From contig RPFO01001790.1 in assembly GCA_009746045.1 (NCBI GenBank), positions 64,001 through 95,000 on the forward strand: a stretch of DNA of 31,000 nt, read 5' to 3'. The stretch is from Mesostigma viride. Its lineage: Eukaryota; Streptophyta; Mesostigmatophyceae; Mesostigmatales; Mesostigmataceae. A model generated the notes under the pieces. That model was not told the origin of the DNA. It searched no databases and worked only from the letters and a program-made list of their open reading frames with translations. The translations under genes were made by a program, and so were the position numbers. This document shows positions 1-10,862 of the stretch, in pieces; positions within the stretch are counted from its first letter, which is position 1; each line of letters opens with the position of its first letter.

Positions 1-906
1 TGTTTCCCGGCGTGAGCAATGTACATGGTTTCCTTACGTCCCTCAACAATGCCGGGCATTCTGACGATGCCAACTATATTGCATCCATCGCCACGCACTC
101 CCAAAACACCGCGCCCCAAATTCGCTGTTTCACAACACTCCAAAATTTTCCCACTGTCAACTGTCCTGTCACTGTCATACTGCCACGCGTCCCGTTCAGT
201 CTCAACTCGTTTCGTAGCTCGACAATAAAATTTTTCAAGCGTTGTAGTAGTAGTACCTAGTAGTTGTGTCCCACGCCGCACAATAGAGCCACACAGCTGT
301 GGAAAATACAAGCCAGTTTACTTGCATTCCTCACGGTGACCTTACGCGCGTCACTTGGCTCCCCTGGTCACATAATGCTCCTTTTTAAACCTTTCACCTA
401 TCACACTACCCTCAGTACCTCTTAACCTAACGATATTCCTATTAGTCTAAATCGGTCTAAAATCGGATCTCGGTTCAGTAAACTACTAGGAAGTAGGCCG
501 AACCGAAAATTTAACAAAAACTCCGTTCAGAAAAGTGTTCGAACTAAATTTTCATTCAGTCTGAACACTCGAAATTTTCCGTTCCGTCTGAACCCTTAGT
601 AAATCAAGTAGGATGTTTTGTAGATTTAGATTCGGCAAACAACATCCCCCCCAGCCGTATATGCCCCCCGGCATTTCTCGCGCATTTTGCTGAATTCGGC
701 TTCCGTTCAGAACACCTCAGACTCGATCTTACGCGGGTGTGACGGTGTTCAGGCGAGCGGTTACGGGCCGTAACTCGCGGCTCCGCAGGATTTCAGGCAT
801 GGCCCTCGGTCGTGGGGGTGCGATCAGGCCGTACGGTACGGCGCCCGCGGCGATGTCAGGTTGTTCGGGGTTCTCCTTTGCGCAACACGATCGTAGTTAA
901 GTAGTT
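1..906. mobile_element. Partial L1b-type unit, distal end only
   Basis: This stretch aligns at a constant offset of 10393 with 10394-11299 and appears almost identical over its whole length, so it is the end of a second copy of the unit at 6402-11299. It carries a non-repetitive part (1-480), a GTTCAG/CTGAAC-rich stretch (480-600) and a terminal part (700-906) with two 7-1-7 inverted repeats at 760-774 and 828-842. It ends at the GACAAG junction at 907. The window edge cuts off its start. A minus-strand open frame running off the left edge matches the one at 10375-10704, but its coding status is unsupported. Confidence 0.75.
480..600. promoter_or_regulatory. GTTCAG/CTGAAC motif cluster, end of first partial unit
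   Basis: It holds ATTCAG-T-CTGAAC (554-566) and a degenerate GTTCCG-T-CTGAAC (581-593), with starts 27 bp apart. Nearby GTTCAG and TTCGAA elements add to the cluster. The dense inverted half-sites could bind a dimeric protein, but no binding factor is known to me. Confidence 0.4.
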
Positions 907-916
907 GACAAGTTGG

Positions 917-933
917 GGGCCCCTTCGGGGCCC
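917..933. other. Terminal hairpin H1 of S unit 1
   Basis: A perfect 7-bp stem, GGGCCCC / GGGGCCC, with loop TTC, 4 nt after ACAAG. It has no U-run and is not a bacterial terminator. Its fixed place at every unit start suggests a structural end signal. Confidence 0.7.
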
Positions 934-1158
934 AGACTTTTTGGCGCCTGAGCGGGCGATTGGCGCGTACACCCGCGGGGTGCGTCCTCGGGAACGCCGG
1001 CGCCACGCGGGGTGCGCAGTGCGAAGGGGCAGTGGCCAAGGGCGCCGAGGCGGGGGGGGCCAGCGGGAGCCCAAAATTTTCGGCTTCGTACGGCCGTTTT
1101 TTAGGCGGAGCCCCCTGCTTTTCACAGTTTCGAGCCGTTTTTTTCCCACGCTCGCCGT

Positions 1159-1315
1159 CTGAACACGTTCAGTTGTGTCATCTCGCAAAAATTGGCACGG
1201 AAATGGCGTGGGAAGTAGGCCGAACCGAAAATTGAACCAAAAACCCGTTCAGAAAAGTGTTCGAACTCAATTTTCGTTCAGTCTGAACACTCAAAATTTC
1301 CCGTTCAGTCTGAAC
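1159..1315. promoter_or_regulatory. GTTCAG/CTGAAC motif cluster of S unit 1
   Basis: It contains CTGAAC-AC-GTTCAG (1159-1172), a 10-bp inverted repeat CGAAAATTGA / TCAATTTTCG (1226-1235, 1267-1276), and two perfect palindromes GTTCAG-T-CTGAAC (1276-1288, 1303-1315) starting 27 bp apart. The same order and spacing recur in every S and L1 unit. Confidence 0.45.
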
Positions 1316-1645
1316 CCTTAGTATTTGTAGTAGGATGTTTGGATAGAGATGCTTCGGCAAACAACTCAGCCCCCTGCCGTATATGCCCCCGCATTTCTCG
1401 CGCATTTTGCTGAATTGAGCTGACGTCATTTTCTGTTCAGAACATGTGAGACTCGATCTTAGGAGGGTGTGACGGCGTTCAGGCCGGCGGTTACGGGCCG
1501 TAACTCGCGGCTCCGCAGGATTTCAGGATTTGCCCTCGGGCGTGGGGTTGCGATCAGGCCGTACGGTACGGCGCCCGCGGCGATGTCAGGATGTTCGGGG
1601 TTCTCCTTGCGCAACACGATCGTAGTTAAGTAGTTGACAAGTTGG

Positions 1646-1662
1646 GGGCCCCTTCGGGGCCC
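1646..1662. other. Terminal hairpin H1 of L1a
   Basis: Same 7-3-7 perfect hairpin, 4 nt after GACAAG (1636-1641). Confidence 0.7.
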
Positions 1663-1900
1663 GGACTTTTTGGCGCCTGAGCGGGCGATTGGCGCGTACA
1701 CCCGCGGGGTGCGTCCTCGGGAACGCCGGCGCCACGCGGGGCGCGCAGCGCGAAGGGGCAGTGGCCGAAGGCGCCGAGGCGGGGGGGCCAGCGGGAGCCA
1801 TAAAATTTCGGCTTCGTACGGCCCGTCCGCAGGCGGAGCCCCCTGCTTTTCCCAGCTTCGAGCCGTTTCCTGGCACGCGCCCCGTCTGAACACGTTCAGG

Positions 1901-2905
1901 CAAGTCATCTCGCTAAAGGTCCACCGGGACGAAATAATTACGTACATGCAAATTCGAGGGTATGGCGGTGCAGAAAACTGATTGGTGTAGGAGCATCGAT
2001 GCATGGATTCGTTCCAAATATTGTAGGCATTTTTTATGAGTTATGGCTGGGATGAGTAGGTCATCCAGCAACATCTGGGTGTAGTTCGTGGCATGTTTCC
2101 CTACCCTTTTGGGAATGCCCTTGGGGCCAGGCCAGGTCAGAATATGCCGCCCTGGCCGGCCAAGCCGCTGGGGGCCTGACAGACCATATACAAGTCCCTA
2201 TATGAGTGTGCTTTGGTCCCAGTATGGACACTAAACGGTTTTAGGTTAGTTTGTGGACATTACCATGCAAGGTGCAACTGGCTCCTATTGTTAGGCGCGA
2301 GTTGGACACGATTTGAGGGCTAAAAGCTAAAACTGTTTGCTGACACTGCTAGCCCGCAACACACGTAGCGTAGGTGTCACACTTCATGTAGTGTTAAAGT
2401 TGGGGCATGATGCAGACAATGTTTGTTCCAACTCTGATTTATTATAATGAGTTGTCTTGAGCACTTCATAATGAGATTAGCACAGCTCATTTTAAGACAC
2501 ACCACCGCATCTTTATCAAACAATCCCATCCAATTCCCAACTTCACCATGGAATGGCCATCAAATGTTAGCATGTGCACGATCGCTCATGCCCACTTAAA
2601 AATCACCTTAAGAAAGAAAGTTATGTATTCGCTAACTTCTTTATAACCACCACCAGTATGGGGCAACCACAGGCCCTCACTGTGACCACTGTGACCACCG
2701 CAAGGGCACGCCATCACATGCAGCCATAAATGTATCTAACGAAGCAAGGCCAGCTGGTATCCAGGCGGCATGTTGCCACCACACACGTCTCGGTTTCGGC
2801 GCGGTCACCCATCTTCATGTCCCTGCAAATATGCACCCCATAACAACGTGTGACAACCCACAAGACCCCACGGTGCCCTTTTGCGGGATCGCAGGGCATG
2901 GCAGG
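1901..2905. other. Block B of L1a (no gene recognised)
   Basis: About 1 kb of mixed composition joining the GC block to the compound array, shared by all four L1 units. A minus-strand frame (1913 to about 2140) stays open here and in L1c and L1d but is broken by a stop in L1b. A stretch near 2325-2360 is a weak match to L2 block B' (20995-21035). I see no RNA gene and no convincing promoter in it. Confidence 0.5.
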
Positions 2906-3255
2906 GCATGTGCGTGTGTACCACCCCTACCTGCCTGCCCAACGCCCCACTCCCCATGCCCCAAGTTTCATGGCTCGTGCCCCAGGTCCCCTGCCCCGTC
3001 CCACCTGCCCACTGTGCCCGTGCTTGTGACTTGCCTCTGACCACATCACGTGCAGGTCCCTGAGAGCCTGCCCCATGCCCCAGTCCCCACGACCTGTGAC
3101 TCGTAGCGTCAGAAAGGCTCCCCCTGCCCCCTGCCGCCTGGACCCTGCCCCCCGCCCCCTCCCCCCTTCCCCCTGTCCCCACGCCCTCCTCCCTGTGGTG
3201 CCCCCGCTGGCTGGCTTCCCAATAATCACATCTCGTGCATGTGGCTGCCTTGCTT

Positions 3256-3512
<257 letters not shown>

Positions 3513-3889
3513 TTGACCCATGCCACATACCCCACGGCCCAAGCCTCGTGCCCCATGTCCCCTGCCACCCTGCCTGCCTACACATGCAAAGGAAAGTTTC
3601 ATGGCTCGTGCCCCAGGTCCCTTGCCCCGTCCCACCTGCCCACTGTGCCCCTGCTTGTGACTTGCCTCTGACCACATCACGTGCAGGTGGCTGAGGGCCT
3701 GCCCCATGCCCCAGTCCCCACGACCTGTGACTCATAGCTTCAGAAAGGCTTCCCCTGCCCCCTGCCGCCTGGACCCTGCCCCCCGCCCCCTCCCCCTTCC
3801 CCCTGTCCCCATGCCCTCCTCCCTGTGGTGCCCCCGCTGGCTGGCTTGCCAATAATCACATCTCGTGCATGTGGCTGCCTTGCTTGCTT

Positions 3890-4031
<142 letters not shown>

Positions 4032-4363
4032 CCATGCCACATACCCCACGCCCCAAGCCTCGTGCCCCATGTCCCCAAGTTTCATGGCTCGTGCCCCAGG
4101 TCCCCTGCCCCGTCCCACCTGCCCACTGTGCCCTTGCTTGTGTCTTGCCTCTGACCACATCACGTGCAGGTGGCTGAGGGCCTGCCCCATGCCCCAGTCC
4201 CCATGACCTGTGACTCATAGCTTCAGAAAGGCTCCCCCTGCCCCCTGCCGCCTGGACCCTGCCCCCCGCCCCCTCCCCCCTTCCCCCTGTCCCCATACCC
4301 TCCTCTGTGGTGCCCCCGCTGGCTGGCTTGCCAATAATCACATCTCGTGCATGTGGCTGCCTT

Positions 4364-4414
<51 letters not shown>
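4364..4414 (+). repeat. (GGCT)n tract 3, L1a
   Basis: A short tract of about 12 copies in the last compound repeat before block D. Confidence 0.95.
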
Positions 4415-4415
<1 letters not shown>

Positions 4416-4480
4416 CCTGACCCATGCCACATACCCCAAACCCCAAGCCTCGTGCCCCATGTCCCCTGCCAGCCTGCCTG

Positions 4481-5818
4481 TCTACACGTGCAAAGGAAAC
4501 AAACATGGCCCCGCTGGCACAATGCAAAGCACACCTGGTTGATCAGGTAGCGGGCACGCCAGTGTGCAAGCCAATGGGGCCTACGTTTGACAGCAAGTAT
4601 GATGAATCCATGTAGAAAAATATGGCACAACACATGGTTGCCCACCTGCACGTACAGCCCAGTAAAAATTCACGTGCAGCAAACTGTCTACCCATGCGTG
4701 AATTTGGCTTCAGCCCAGTAAAAATCTGCACAACACAAATATTGCACAGCCATTAGAGCAAGTCTAACTTTGGATATGCTGGATGGAAGCAATATAGCAC
4801 AGCATGACACACCCCTAGTTGCTCACCTTCACCCATATAGCCCAGTGAAAACCCACGTGCAAAGCAAGGCAGCTTATCACACGCAAAACCACCATCAACG
4901 TCAGGAAGCACAGCAGTCAACGGCTCCCAAAATCGGTGCATGAGAAATCATCCATGAGCAATCATGGGCTTTCCCTGCCCAGTCTGTTCCAGAAGAAAGC
5001 AACACGGATAACGTGGCAATGACATTCCCAAGGAGAATGAAGAGGACGCACCCCACGGATACGACAATGGAAGACAGACTCTTCGTCCGGTATGTGCACG
5101 CTGCGACCAAGAAAATTCGTCTGGAAAAAAGGAAATTGCATAAGATTACGGTAAACGTAAATCACATTAGATAAAAGCAGATACATTGACCACATCTTTG
5201 ACACAAATCGCCATCGCCAGCGTTCGTCCCGTGCCAAGCCATCCAGCGCTCAATCGCAACTGTCTATGGTGACACCAGACATTCGTTTGCCCCATCCCAC
5301 GTCTTCCATGAACAGCAAAACTGATTTTACAAGGCGTGAAATACGTAAAACTGAAAAATGACGACACTGAAACAAAACAATCTGATGACGACGTTCAATT
5401 TCCAGGTCGCTGGCTATTATACAGCAAATGCCATAGCGACACGGACCTCTCCCACGCAGGTTGCACGGGGTTGACGCCCCGCCAGCTCAGAAAGTTTCGT
5501 ACGTACTCTTCCAATACAAAATTTTGATGTATAAAAGCCATGAATTCGCATTCCCCATCCCAATTTCACATGCTACGTCGCCCGCCATCGCCAGCCAGCA
5601 ACAACTATGGTTGCTTCCGCAGCACGTCGCTTTGTTTCATTAACATTTTTTGCCGCTTTTGTTATTCACGTTCACTTTACCCATTGCCACTGCCCAGCCT
5701 GGTGCGTTCGACGCGACGCTCGCCCCGCCCTGCATGCGAACTAAAATTTGGTACGGTTCGACCGGTCCAACTTTCCCCGTTCAACCTGAACACTTCAAGT
5801 ACGTATTCTTGTCAGGGT
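4481..5818. other. Block D of L1a (no gene recognised)
   Basis: A non-tandem block following the GGCT array. It holds three copies of a CCCAGTRAAAA motif near 4658, 4714 and 4842; the first and third run into a CACGTGCA G-box-like core. A TATAAAAG box lies at 5530-5537 inside a segment strongly conserved with L2 block D' (5435-5620). A minus-strand frame (4901-5110) encodes a hydrophobic stretch but is not kept in frame in D'. I call no gene here. Confidence 0.5.
5435..5620 (+). promoter_or_regulatory. Conserved TATA-box segment, L1a
   Basis: TATAAAAG (5530-5537) lies within the part of block D best conserved with block D'. About 30 bp at 5430-5460 are identical to 23905-23935, and so are the CGCATTCCCCATCCCAATTT just after the box and the GCCATCGCCAGCCAGCA further on. 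A core promoter reading rightward into the GTTCAG cluster is possible. The first ATG is only about 2 nt beyond the box, so a TATA-set start site would lie downstream of that ATG. Confidence 0.35.
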
Positions 5819-5931
5819 CCGAGGCGGGGGGGGCCAGCGGGAGCCCGAAAATTTCAGTTTCGTACGGCCGTTAGGCGGGCTGAGCCCCCTGCATTTCACA
5901 GTTTCGAGCCGTTTTTTCCCATGCTCCCCGT

Positions 5932-6088
5932 CTGAACACGTTCAGTTCACTCATCTCGCAAAAAATTGCACGGAAATTGCGTGGGAAGTAGGCCGAACCG
6001 AATATTGAACAAAAAACCCGTTCAGAAATGTGTTCGAACTCAATTTTCGTTCAGTCTGAACACTCGAAATTTCCCGTTCAGTCTGAAC
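5932..6088. promoter_or_regulatory. GTTCAG/CTGAAC motif cluster of L1a
   Basis: CTGAAC-AC-GTTCAG (5932-5945), then GTTCAG-T-CTGAAC twice (6049-6061, 6076-6088) with starts 27 bp apart. A further CTGAAC-AC-GTTCAG (1886-1899) lies at the left flank of the same unit. Confidence 0.45.
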
Positions 6089-6411
6089 CCTTAGTAAATC
6101 AAGTAGGATGTTTTGTAGATTTAGATTCGGCAAACAACATCCCCCCCATCCGTATATGCCCCCCGGCATTTCTCGCGCATTTTGCTGAATTCGGTTTCTG
6201 TTCAGAACACCTCAGACTCGATCTTAGGAGGGTGTGACGGCGTTCAGGCCGGCGGTTACGGGCCGTAACTCGCGGCTCCGCAGGATTTCAGGATTTGCCC
6301 TCGATCGTGGGGGTGCGATCAGGCCGTACGGTACGGCGCCCGCGGCGGTGTCAGGATGTTCGGGGTTCTCCCTTGCGCAACACGATCGTAGTTAAGTAGT
6401 TGACAAGTTGG

Positions 6412-6428
6412 GGGCCCCTTCGGGGCCC
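6412..6428. other. Terminal hairpin H1 of L1b
   Basis: Same 7-3-7 perfect hairpin, 4 nt after GACAAG (6402-6407). Confidence 0.7.
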
Positions 6429-6664
6429 GGACTTTTTGGCGCCTGAGCGGGCGATTGGCGCGTACACCCGCGGGGTGCGTCCTCGGGAACGCCGGCGCCA
6501 CGCGGGGCGCGCAGCGCGAAGGGGCAGTGGCCGAGGGCGCCGAGGCGGGGGGCCAGCGGGAGCCATAAAATTTCGGCTTCGTACGGCCCGTCCGCAGGCG
6601 GAGCCCCCTGCTTTTCCCAGCTTCGAGCCGTTTCCTGGCACGCTCCCCGTCTTAACACGTTCAG

Positions 6665-7665
6665 GCAAGTCATCTCGCTAAAGGTCCACTGCGGGACGAA
6701 ATAATTACGTACATGCAAATTCGAGGCTATGGCGGTGCAGAAAACTGATTGGTGTAGGAGCATCGATGCATGGATTCGTTCCAAATATTGTAGTCATTTT
6801 TTATGAGTTATGGCTGGGATGAGTAGGTCATCCAGCAACATCTGGGTGTAGTTCGTGGCATGTTTCCCTACCCTTTTGGGAATGCCCTTGGGGCCAGGCC
6901 AGGTCAGAATATGCCGCCCTGGCCGGCCAAGCCGCTGGGGCCTGCCAGACCAAAGTCCCTATATGAGTGTGCTTTGGTCCCAGTATGGACACTAAACTGT
7001 TTTAGGTTAGTTTGTGGACATTACCATGCAAGGTGCAACTGGCTCCTATTGTTAGGCGCGAGTTGGACACGATTTGAGGGCTAAAAGCTAAAATTGTTTG
7101 CTGACACAGCTAGCCCGCAACACACGTAGCATAGGTGTCACACTTCATGTAGTGTTCAAGTTGGGGCATGATGCAGACAATGTTTGTTCCAACTCTGATT
7201 TATTATAATGAGTTGTCTTGAGCACTTCATAATGAGATTAGCACAGCTCATTTTAAGACACACCACCGCATCTTTATCAAACAATCCCATCCAATTCCCA
7301 ACTTCACCATGGAATGGCCATCAAATGTTACCATGTGCACGATCGCTCATGCCCACTTCAAAATCACCTTAAGAAAGAAAGTTTTGTATTCGCTAACTTC
7401 TTTACAACCACCACCAGTATGGGGCAACCACAGGCCCTCACTGTGACCACTGTGACCACCGCAAGGGCACGCCATCACATGCAGCCATAAATGTATCTAA
7501 CGAGGCAAGGCCAGCTGGTATCCAGGCGGCATGTTGCCACCACACACGTCTCGGTTACGGCGCGGTCACCCATCTTCATGTCCCTGCAAATATGCACCCC
7601 ATAACAACGTGTGACAACCCACAAGACCCCACGGTGCCCTTTTGCGGGATCGCAGGGCATGGCAG
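6665..7665. other. Block B of L1b
   Basis: Homologue of 1901-2905 with scattered substitutions. The minus-strand frame open in other copies is interrupted here, because TGC has become TGA near 6793 and there is a short insertion near 6690. This argues against a maintained protein. Confidence 0.5.
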
Positions 7666-8010
7666 GGCATGTGCGTGTGTACCACCCCTACCTGCCTGCC
7701 CAACGCCCCACTCCCCATGCCCCAAGTTTCATGGCTCGTGCCCCAGGTCCCCTGCCCCGTCCCACCTGCCCACTGTGCCCCTGCTTGTGACTGGCCTCTG
7801 ACCACATCACGTGCACGTGGCTGAGGGCCTGCCCCATGCCCTAGTCCCCACGACCTGTGACTCATAGCTTCAGAAAGGCTCCCCCTGCCCCCTGCCGCCT
7901 GGACCCTGCCCCCGCCCCCTCCCCCTTCCCCCTGTCCCCATGCCCTCCTCCCTGTGGTGCCCCCGCTAGCTGGCTTGCCAATAATCACATCTCGTGCATG
8001 TGGCTGCCTT

Positions 8011-8048
<38 letters not shown>
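8011..8048 (+). repeat. (GGCT)n tract 1, L1b
   Basis: The shortest tract, about 9 copies, running directly into AAATATGCACCCC. Confidence 0.93.
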
Positions 8049-8049
<1 letters not shown>

Positions 8050-8507
8050 AATATGCACCCCATAACAACGTGTGACAACCCAGGGCAGGGCATGGCAGGG
8101 CATGTGCGTATGTACCACCCCTACCTGCCTGCCCAACGCCCCACTCCCCATGGCTCGTGCCCCAGGTCCCTTGCCCCGTCCCACCTGCCCACTGTGCCCC
8201 TGCTTGTGACTTGCCTCTGACCACATCACGTGCAGGTGGCTGAGGGCCTGCCCCATGCCCTAGTCCCCACGACCTGTGACTCATAGCTTCAGAAAGGCTC
8301 CCCCTGCCCCCTGCCGCCTGGACCCTGCCCCCCGCCCCCTGTCCCCACGACCTGTGACTCATAGCTTCAGAAAGGCTCCCCCTGCCCCCTGCCGCCTGGA
8401 CCCTGCCCCCCGCCCCCTCCCCCCTCCCCTGTCCCCATGCCCTCCTCCCTGTGGTGCCTCCGCTGGCTGGCTTGCCAATAATCACATCTCGTGCATGTGG
8501 CTGCCTT

Positions 8508-8675
<168 letters not shown>

Positions 8676-8764
8676 CCTGACCCATGCCACATACCCCACG
8701 CCCCAAGCCTCGTGCCCCATGTCCCCAAGTTTCATGGCTCGTGCCCTAGGTCCCCTGCCCCGTC

Positions 8765-9409
8765 CCACATGCATGCCAGCCACCCCACACACCCACACAC
8801 GCATGGCAGCCCCCCCCCACACCCACGCATGCATGCCAGCCACCCCCTAAACCCACACACGCGTGCCAGCCACCCCCCACACCCAGGGACGCATGCCAGC
8901 CCGCCCCGCCCCACATGCATGCATGGCAGCTCCCCCACACACCCTCGCATGCATGGCAGCCACCCCCAGAAACCCACGCATGCATTCCAGCCACCCCCCA
9001 CATGCACGCATGCATTCCAGCCACCCCCACACCCATGCACGCATGCCAGCCATCCCCCACATGCACGCATGCATGCCAGCCACCCCCCAAACCCAAGCAT
9101 GCATGCCAGCCACCCCACACACCCACACACGCATGGCAGCCCCCCCCACACCCACGCATGCATGCCAGCCATCCCCCACATGCACGCATGCATGCCAGCC
9201 ACCCCCCAAACCCAAGCATGCATGCCAGCCACCCCACACACCCACACACGCATGGCAGCCCCCCCCCCACCCACGCATGCATGCCAGCCACCCCCTAAAC
9301 CCACACACGCGTGCCAGCCACCCCCCACACCCACGCACGCATGGCAGCCCCCCTACAAACCCACTTATTCATTCCAGCCACCCCCGTCACCAACGTACGC
9401 ATGCCGTCC
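8765..9409 (-). repeat. C-rich ~30-bp minisatellite of L1b
   Basis: About 21 monomers of roughly 30 bp with core GCATGCATGCCAGCCACCCC and variable CCCACACCCACGC linkers. It is the reverse complement of the G-rich minisatellite in the L2 units. The His/Pro/Thr-Cys-rich frames across it shift with C-run length and are not maintained. Confidence 0.9.
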
Positions 9410-9842
9410 GTACAAGCCAAAGCCTGGGAGTGGCAGCCCATATCAAATGACATTCAATTGGCCTGAAACATGGTAGGCACACTGCAACACACTCCCAAAA
9501 ACTACCTTTCAAGTTTCAGGTCAATCCGATGTCATTTGATCGGTGGGCTGCACCACACCCACTTGGTTATTACCGGGTAGCAACTATGTTGGGGTGTGTT
9601 GTACAAACCAAAGCCTGGGAGTGGCAGCCCATATCAAATGACATTCAATTGGGCTGAAACTTGGTATGCACACTGCAACACACTCCCTAGAACTACCTTC
9701 CAAGTTTCAGGCCAATCCGATGCCATTTGATGGGTGGGCTGCACCACACCCACTTTGTTACGTTATCAGCGAGCCCCTAATAATGTTGGGGTACGTGGTG
9801 TCAAAGTTTGAGGTCGATCCGATGTCATTTGATGGGTGGGCT
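9410..9842. repeat. 191-bp tandem repeat with long internal inverted repeats
   Basis: GTACAARCCAAAGCCTGGGA starts at 9410 and 9601, a period of 191 bp. Each unit has ~40-bp imperfect inverted arms (9430-9470 with 9511-9555, and 9621-9660 with 9701-9745) separated by about 40 bp, built around ATCAAATGACAT...CTGAAAC and its complement. A third right arm alone is at 9803-9842. Open frames through it are not conserved between units. A foldback or MITE-like origin is possible. Confidence 0.8.
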
Positions 9843-10393
9843 GCAATAACACACAGCAACCATGCCCAGTACATCACGTTTACAAAAACATATGGTCATA
9901 CCAGAGTAACGCCACAAGGAACTCACAGTCAAATAAACGTTGTCGCAGAAGCCGTCGGGTGGCGACAGGACCAACCAATTCAGCACATCCCGTACGTAGG
10001 CCTGCTGCAACGAGACATCGCCCTGGTAAAGCCCGGCTTGCTCGACGTAATGATACGATTCTGGCCGCGGGTCCACACTGACAACCGTGCTCGCCTTCAC
10101 GTCTCAGAAGGCACACGAACACAAATTCACACGTCGTATTCCCAACAACGTCAACGCCATCGACCTGCAACACCTACGCGCTAAGCAATATCCTGACTCG
10201 CTAAAGTGGTCAATGCAGAATGCAGAAATAAGGAAGAATCGAAACCTTTCCGTTGCCACTTACCTGCCCAACAAAGTATATTGATATCAGGTATAACGTC
10301 CACCTCCTCATTCTGAAAGCGGCGTTGACCATCGATTACCTACGGCTAATGACAATCCTATCACAACAGCACAACTAGTGCGAGCCTGTCCAG
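9843..10393. other. Non-repetitive segment of L1b carrying the exon fragment
   Basis: No other copy exists in the window. Its left edge abuts the last arm of the 191-bp repeat, and its right part joins the sequence shared with 1-906. Because the window starts exactly at the base matching 10394, I cannot tell whether the left-hand partial unit also carries the exons. Outside the two exons I see nothing coding. Confidence 0.55.
9927..10312 (-). pseudogene. Captured gene fragment: two splice-compatible exons
   Basis: On the minus strand, exon a is 10312-10264 (49 nt), preceded by CGCTTTCAG and followed by the strong donor CAG|GTAAGT. Exon b is 10102-9927 (176 nt), preceded by GTGCCTTCTGAG and followed by donor GTGAGT. 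Exon a read as Asn-Glu-Glu-Val-Asp... ends in phase 1. Joining to exon b makes an Asp codon and keeps one frame of 75 codons open. In exon b 42 of 58 codons end in G or C, unlike the surrounding AT-rich stretch. A segment with VVSVDPRPE recalls the acidic loop of class I methyltransferases, but that is too short to assign a family. No start codon, stop or full gene is visible, so this is a fragment. Confidence 0.45.
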
Positions 10394-10862
10394 TGTTTCC
10401 CGGCGTGAGCAATGTACATGGTTTCCTTACGTCCCTCAACAATGCCGGGCATTCTGACGATGCCAACTATATTGCATCCATCGCCACGCACTCCCAAAAC
10501 ACCGCGCCCCAAATTCGCTGTTTCACAACACTCCAAAATTTTCCCACTGTCAACTGTCCTGTCACTGTCATACTGCCACGCGTCCCGTTCAGTCTCAACT
10601 CGTTTCGTAGCTCGACAATAAAATTTTTCAAGCGTTGTAGTAGTAGTACCTAGTAGTTGTGTCCCACGCCGCACAATAGAGCCACACAGCTGTGGAAAAT
10701 ACAAGCCAGTTTACTTGCATTCCTCACGGTGACCTTACGCGCGTCACTTGGCTCCCCTGGTCACATAATGCTCCTTTTTAAACCTTTCACCTATCACACT
10801 ACCCTCAGTACCTCTTAACCTAACGATATTCCTATTAGTCTAAATCGGTCTAAAATCGGATC

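Larger units (their letters stand above)
907..1635. mobile_element. S unit 1 (short unit, 729 bp)
   Basis: This short unit is bounded by GACAAG junctions at 907-912 and 1636-1641. In order it has hairpin H1 (917-933), a very GC-rich block to about 1158, a CTGAAC-AC-GTTCAG palindrome (1159-1172), a GTTCAG-rich stretch with two identical-type palindromes (1276-1288, 1303-1315), and a tail with 7-1-7 inverted repeats (1490-1504, 1558-1572). Its two halves match the two ends of the L1 units with the large middle absent. It has no open frame that is stable between copies. A second S unit lies at 30274-30993. Confidence 0.75.

Noticed and set aside
917-933. Bacterial rho-independent terminator
   Set aside because: No U-run follows on either strand. 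The hairpin sits at unit starts and has no gene before it. The overall sequence is eukaryote-like.
905-1162. Frame beginning Met-Thr-Ser-Trp-Gly-Pro at each H1 GC block (also 1634, 6400, 11298, 15397)
   Set aside because: Its start lies in the junction and hairpin, and G-run length differs between copies (for example near 1050, 1778, 6545, 15543), so the C-terminus is frame-shifted each time. The apparent conservation is that of the DNA.
1238-1275. Pol III B box (GTTCGAACTC) and a SINE or tRNA-like origin of the GTTCAG cluster
   Set aside because: The match to GGTTCGANNCC is partial, no convincing A box lies at the right distance, and no cloverleaf can be drawn.
4901-5110. Minus-strand hydrophobic frame in block D (also 13710-14093, 18659-18868)
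   Set aside because: Its length depends on local deletions, and it is out of frame with the homologous part of block D'. A membrane-like stretch alone is weak evidence.
8765-9409. CRISPR array
   Set aside because: Monomers adjoin directly with graded variation and no unique spacers. No cas genes are present.
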